Part shown: positions 59,148 to 64,000 of the stretch, piece by piece
Layout: every line of letters starts with the position of its first letter
How positions within the stretch are numbered: the stretch's first letter is position 1
Made by a program: the position numbers and the translations under genes
The notes under the pieces: generated by a model
Told to the model about the DNA's origin: nothing
The model's input: only the letters and a program-made list of their open reading frames with translations
The model's database searches: none
From: Polytrichum commune
Lineage: Eukaryota; Streptophyta; Polytrichopsida; Polytrichales; Polytrichaceae
Length of the DNA stretch: 64,000 nt
Reading direction: 5' to 3'
NCBI GenBank assembly: GCA_950295325.1
Contig: OX485807.1
Span: 1,924,501-1,988,500, forward strand

Positions 59148-60371
59148 CTTGAGATCAATCACTGTGATTTAAGTTGCTGTGAGCTAGTTGAATAGCGCCC
59201 CAACTTTTCTGCAGGATGTGCAGAACCCAAACAAGGCCATCAGCAGATTTTTGCGAGTTCCACACCAGATAGATGCTTCCTGGTACTTTGCGTTCTTACA
59301 TCCATGTAAATGGATGTGTGTTTATTTTGTTGAATGTCTCGACAAACTTGTACACCATTTCTTGGATTTAGCATGGACTCTGCCATGTTTTGATTGATAG
59401 TTTAGCTTTCTGGAGTGGAAGATCAGTGGAGGCCATTGTAATTCTCCATCTACACTCTTGGGATGTTTGTGTAGACCCCAATAATTTCCCATGAACTGAT
59501 TAACTGTGATATCATTCACTTGGTTGATTGTTACAAATGATCTAACGAATGCCTTTTAATGATCAATGTTGAGATGTATACCAAATTGTAAAGTATCATC
59601 TAAAAGTTCACGAAATAATTATGCAACCAATGCTTTCGACTTCCAACCTCAATGAAGCGCATTCCTATTTGATAGGCAGCCCTCAACAGTGTGAAGTGCA
59701 GCTGATATGGAATGTATCTGCCACATAGGTGCTGTTCACAATTTACACTGGCACCACACTTTGCATGAAATGGCTTCCACTTGAAGAAATTAACATAGAC
59801 CACACAAATTTCCCTCTAACACTAAATCTAACAACTCTTGTGTTGAATAGATGGCTACACTGAAAATCACTAGATTATTGATGCAATGAACCGGCCTTTG
59901 CAACAATATCACTCATGAGGGGGGAGGGGGCACACTCCTTAATGCTTTGTACATCCGTATGCTAACCATGTATTGGAATAGGGGATATTGCGTTGGATTC
60001 AAGAGGTTTTTGAGACCCTCCAATTATGATTGATTCCAATTTGACCCAAATTTTGGTGCCCTTTATTGTGTCAATTATAACATCTACCTCTCATAAAAAA
60101 ATTAGACCCTTCATTTGAACTCACGAGTTTTTGAATGAAGGACCTTGTTTACATGTCTAAACTTTTAACAACACGTCCCCCCTCCATGTCACTAGGGTGC
60201 CCCAGAGCCCAAAGGCAGATGGAATCCGGGCCATGGGTTGCCCTTGCTCGATCAATGGTGGATATGGGTCCGGGCATGGCTTCGGGCTCCGGTCGGGAGC
60301 AGGGCCCACGAAGGAGAGCCGGCTCGGGTTCCCCATCAAATTTGGGGTTGGAGTATAACGGAGGACATTAA
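59148..60371. other. 3' flank and intergenic sequence
   Basis: The first 300-400 bases are probably the 3' untranslated region of the preceding gene. About 60180-60355 is an isolated GC-rich patch (GGGTCCGGGCATGGCTTCGG) of unknown origin. No gene is supported. Confidence 0.45.
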
Positions 60372-60900
60372 GGGCCGCTTTACACCTAGAGGCCGGGCCA
60401 ATTCCCCTTGAGGCCAATTGGGTCAGTTAATTAAACATTATAATTAATTAGTCTTACTTTATTTGGTAAGCACACATTTCTGATTTATTTGGGCTTAAAT
60501 AGGATTCATCAGAATTAATTAGACTTAATGACATTAAATCACACTTAATTGGTTTGAATGTGTATGAATACATGTGAAAGTAGGCGGCGTTATTAAAATA
60601 TTATAAAATATACATACTAAATCAGCACACTAAATTTAAGTGTCATTTTAGAATGACAAAGAGAAGTTCAAATGGTAAGTCAAAAAAATTATAACCTCAA
60701 TGCTAATGAGGATTTTGTAATTTTATTTGACCTCCAAGTTGATTACATGCTTCATTGATGGTTTCACTTCCGTAATGAAATCCCAATGAATTGCTTATTT
60801 ACTAATTGGAAGTGCACATATATATTGGATTTTAGACATTGAAGGCGAAGTGCACTCAATATGGGATTTGTAGTCAAGCGGGCTTCCCCATAAAGAAGGA
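60372..60900. mobile_element. Left end of a GGGCCGCTTTACAC-type element plus an AT-rich repeat
   Basis: GGGCCGCTTTACACCTAGAGG follows TAA (60369-60371), in the style of the other PIF/Harbinger-like elements here. A matching right end was not found. The following AT-rich stretch to about 60870 is related to 51545-52290. Confidence 0.5.
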
Positions 60901-60959
60901 TGAAGTTTTCAGTGTCATCCGCGAGGCCTGAGGCCTTCATCCCCCGAAGGTACGAGTGT

Positions 60960-61820
60960 ACCTGCTGGTTCACCCTAGCCCTATGTACGTAGTCAGGCGT
61001 CAGGAACTGTCGAAGAGTCGCTTGAAGAATCGTGCAGGTGCGGTGCAGACACTTCGCTCGAATCGAAAGTACAGTAGTCGGTTTTAGGACCGATTCCAGG
61101 AAGGGGGACCACCGCGCACATGGGTGGACACCTTGAAACCCTGTTGCTTTCAATTTTCTTTTGCAGTAATGGATGCGGGATTCCGGACTAAGTTGGACTT
61201 GCCAAACAGCGATAATCCCAAAGAAGCTCCTTTTCTTTCACCATAGCCATCCACACTTTCTTCTCCGCCATAGCTGTTGAATGCTCTCGTTGTCCACGCG
61301 GTGTCTCTCACTCTTCCTCTTGCAGTGAAGGCGATAGCTCATAGGACCATGCTGGTGCATGTGGTTCAGAATTTTTGACAAGGGCCACCCGAATTCTCTC
61401 AATTGTGGCCGACAGTAATTATTTACTCATCCAGAGATGCATCCACAGGTGTAAGTTTCTGTGGAAGAGTCGCTCGAATTGTGTACAGACACTTCTGTCG
61501 GTTTGTAGACTAATTCCACCGCGCGTAAGGGTGGGTACCTTGAAGCCTGGGTGCTACCCATTTTGTATTGCAGTATTGGATCCAGACGTGGACTTGGCAA
61601 GGAGGGCCGATAATCCAAAGGAGCTCCTCGTCGTTCACCGTAGCCGTCCACACTTTGTTCTCCGCCATAGCCAGAGCTTCATTTGTGCCGTTTGCTCTCG
61701 TGGTCTACACGCTGTCGCTCACTTTCCTCTTGCAGTAAAGTAGATGAGCACCTTCGTGGTGCATGTGGTTTAGATCTCTCGACTAGGTTCACCAAACTCT
61801 CTCAATTGTGCTTCACGCGA
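60960..61820. repeat. Tandem duplication of a unit of about 400-450 bp
   Basis: About 60960-61405 and 61440-61820 contain the same series of phrases: GAAGAGTCGCT(T/C)GAA, CAGACACTTC, GGACCACCGCGC/TTCCACCGCGCG, ACCTTGAA(A/G)CC, TTGCAGTA(A/T)TGGAT, CGATAATCC(C)AAAG(A/G)AGCTCC, CTCCGCCATAGC, CCTCTTGCAGT and CTCTCAATTGTG. No clean protein frame spans either copy. Its origin is unknown; it may be a decayed gene or element. Confidence 0.7.
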
Positions 61821-63016
61821 AGAAATTGTTGTACCCTTCAACGGGAATTATCGCAGTCGGAGTCCTCGGACTTGGCAGACTCGTACATCCGATCTTTTGT
61901 CACATTTCGGGACTGTAACAGATTTTTGGCGGCTTACTAGAGGTTTGAAACATCACTCCCTCCAAGGAAGTGGATCCTTGGACATCAGTGAAGTTTGCAG
62001 TGATGACACGCATGTAGGTGGTGCGACTGTGCTGCAGTGAGGGAGCCTCCATACGTCTTGGTAAAAGTGATGTGCATGTGATTGTGGAGTCTTGAAGATC
62101 TCGTGGTCTGCATCTTTTGAACTGCAGCCATGTTCAGCCTCCGGGATAACCATTTTCGTCCACCATAGAGGATGAGTTGCGTGAAGAAGATGGACAGGTC
62201 TCTCGGAGACGCCATGAGGGGAAGTGACGGCCGGTCCCTCTTGAAATAGGTACACTAGTAATGACTCACCTCTCATATGGTTCATCAGACTTACATTTAC
62301 TTTGAATTGCTTTGGGAGTTTCAGTTGTGGCCAATGATCTCATGTGCTTCTTCATCAGATGCCAGTCGGTAATACGTAGAACACCTTCATGTTGTTGCTG
62401 GCAATGATCTCAAACACCTCTGAGATGACGCTCTTTGTAGGGACATCAGCATGGCTTGATCACAACGATTGTCGTCACGTGCTTGAAAGCTAATCTCTGG
62501 CTCATACTTAAGATGTTGTGGTTTGACGCTCTTCTCAATATTTTACAGATTGGAAAGTCTTTGCTGCTTTTACAAATTTCTGTGTTGTGGAGAATACATA
62601 GCTGATCAGGTCCCGAACGCCAGGACTTGTTTTATTGATTTTGAATTTTTGTAAAGAAGAAGTGAAAACGACGATTGTATTTGTTATCCCTCTCCCTACA
62701 ACTACTCAGTAAAGAAGATGGAGATTTCTTCTGGAAATGCTACGAGGGGAAATTTGGGCCAACCCCTCGTGAAACAGGTACTTTAATGCCACCCACCATC
62801 TCATGTGCTTCATCGTATTCATATTTTAACTGCTTTTGCAATTGTAAATGTTGAATGTCCGTGTTTTGTTGTGAACTTTCTCATATGCTTCATAAAACAT
62901 AGAGTAGTCTGGAGAACCTTTTGTTGTTGTTTTTGTTGTCAATGATCTCAAGCCTGTCGACATACCCATTCGCTACTTCCATGTGTTATGGTTCATAAGA
63001 AATCGGAGCTTATTAA
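61821..63016. repeat. Further duplicated non-coding blocks
   Basis: About 62150-62300 and 62715-62860 are diverged copies (GATGGA…GGAGACGCCATGAGGGGAA / GGAAATGCTACGAGGGGAAA, then CCCTC…TGAAA(T/C)AGGTAC and CACC(T/A)(C/T)CTCAT). Both look related to the duplicated region just upstream. No gene is supported. Confidence 0.5.
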
Positions 63017-63392
63017 CGGTGAGTTTCCATGTAGGCCGCTCGCCCACCAGATTCTAGTGATAATAACAAAAATTCTCCCAAGTGGAGATGGAATCTGGTG
63101 GGGTTGGGTTTGTATGTGTCGTCTAGCCACTCTCATTTTCTCAAATCTAGGCCCACTTACTAATCCCTTCCTCCATGTTACCAAGGATGGATTTCTTTCA
63201 ACCCTTTGGTGACTAGCACTTTTAGGTTAAAAATTGTTTTAAGTAGGTGTATGGAAGTCTGGCACCTTATGTCCATAGCTCTCCACATTCTTAAGGCAAC
63301 TAAAATGGGGTTCGTGATTATCTATATAAGAACAACTTCAACCCATTATTATCTAGAATCTAGTGGACGAGTGACCTACATGGCTACTCACC
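63017..63392. mobile_element. GGGTGAG-family MITE, short version
   Basis: It begins CGGTGAGTTTCCATGTAGG after TTAA and ends CCTACATGGCTACTCACC before TTAA. Inward, GCCGCTCGCCCACCAGATTCT matches AGAATCTAGTGGACGAGTGAC in inverted form. At about 376 bp it is half the length of the nested copy at 17115-17865. Confidence 0.75.
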
Positions 63393-63396
63393 TTAA

Positions 63397-63766
63397 GGGC
63401 GGGTTCACATAGGTCCCAAGTCCTATGTCCCAAGTCACATGAGGTCAATCCATGCAATCTCAACCGTTGAGAGCATGGAAGTTGGGACTTACCACTTCAT
63501 AGGAGGTCCCAAGTCCTAAGTCCCAACTATGACATGGATGCCTACATGGCATCATTTTTTTGAGGTGAGGTTTGCGTCTTATGTTGCGAGTTGGGTTGAG
63601 CAAAAAGCTAGACCCAACTCTCAACCCAAGTCCTGCGAATATTTTTGCTTAAAATAATGAAGAATTGCCTTCAACAATAATTAACCATCGTTTAGTGATT
63701 ACTTGAGGCTCACAAGTTGGGACTTGATAACATCATTGGGACTTGGAACCTTGTGTGAACCAACCC
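63397..63766. mobile_element. PIF/Harbinger-like MITE, GGGCGGGTTCACA group
   Basis: The left end GGGCGGGTTCACATAGGTCC and the right end GGAACCTTGTGTGAACCAACCC are inverted. The left flank is TAA and the right flank TAG. The interior repeats GTCCCAAGTCCTA in both directions. It directly abuts the preceding element. Confidence 0.7.
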
Positions 63767-64000
63767 TAGTCCCACATTATTAGGCCATAATCTATTATTG
63801 TTTGAAGGTAGAGTGAATAGGGGAGTGGTTGTAGGCTAGGATACTCTACATTCTTTTTGACCACTTGCAAGTGTTTGAAGGTGGTTCCAAACTCCACCCA
63901 TGTTGTGTTTAGATCATTTGGGAACTTGAAATTATTAGTTTCATTAAAAATAGTTTTGGTTTTACAGCCATAATGATTGGCTATTTTTGAAGGCTTGGTA
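63767..64000. other. Intergenic sequence to the window edge
   Basis: AT-rich, with no gene, RNA or element end recognised before the sequence stops. Confidence 0.4.

Noticed and set aside
60764-61153. A 129-codon minus-strand frame
   Set aside because: It runs across the edge of an AT-rich repeat and one copy of a tandem duplication, and is not preserved in the other copy.

Overview
This window is nuclear DNA of a land plant. The genes have GT-AG introns. Two encode chloroplast proteins (PsbW and a putative thylakoid-lumen protein), one is a plant-type arogenate/prephenate dehydratase, one is a CHASE-domain hybrid histidine kinase of the cytokinin-receptor type, and one is a plant-specific NPGR-type TPR protein. 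The divergent CHASE region, the intronless dehydratase and the repeat-rich AT-biased spacers would suit a seed-free plant such as a bryophyte, but I cannot fix the species.

Layout. 1-3.1 kb: AT-rich repeats. 3.1-15.2 kb: a GC-rich foldback, then the intronless dehydratase (+, 4720-6012) convergent with the 13-exon histidine kinase (-, 14047-7687). 15.2-34.3 kb: a gene-free stretch of nested miniature DNA transposons, foldbacks and tandem arrays. 34.6-37.0 kb: a four-exon gene for a small basic protein, possibly a pre-ribosomal factor. 37-41.6 kb: repeats. 41.8-49.7 kb: NPGR-like gene (+, 42839-46674) convergent with psbW (-, 49232-47765). 49.7-56.4 kb: repeats, including a decayed PIF/Harbinger transposase at about 52.3-53.2 kb. 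56.5-59.1 kb: a seven-exon gene for a predicted twin-arginine-targeted lumen protein, with an apparent one-base shift in exon 5. 59.2-64 kb: repeats and a tandem duplication.

Splice models were made by hand from protein continuity and splice-site phase. They close to whole codons for the dehydratase (430 aa), kinase (1042 aa), small basic protein (184 aa), NPGR-like protein (720 aa) and PsbW (136 aa). They do not close for the lumen protein, which is one base short.

The genes do not form one pathway. PsbW and the putative lumen protein serve thylakoids, the dehydratase makes phenylalanine in plastids, the kinase senses a ligand at a membrane, and the NPGR-like protein is probably a calmodulin-linked scaffold. 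The most coherent non-genic signal is a set of PIF/Harbinger-like miniature elements with GGG-starting ends and TTA/TAA/TCA target duplications. Two are insertions whose target can be read against an uninterrupted relative in the same window. A degenerate transposase of that superfamily lies among them. I found no RNA gene and no CRISPR array.
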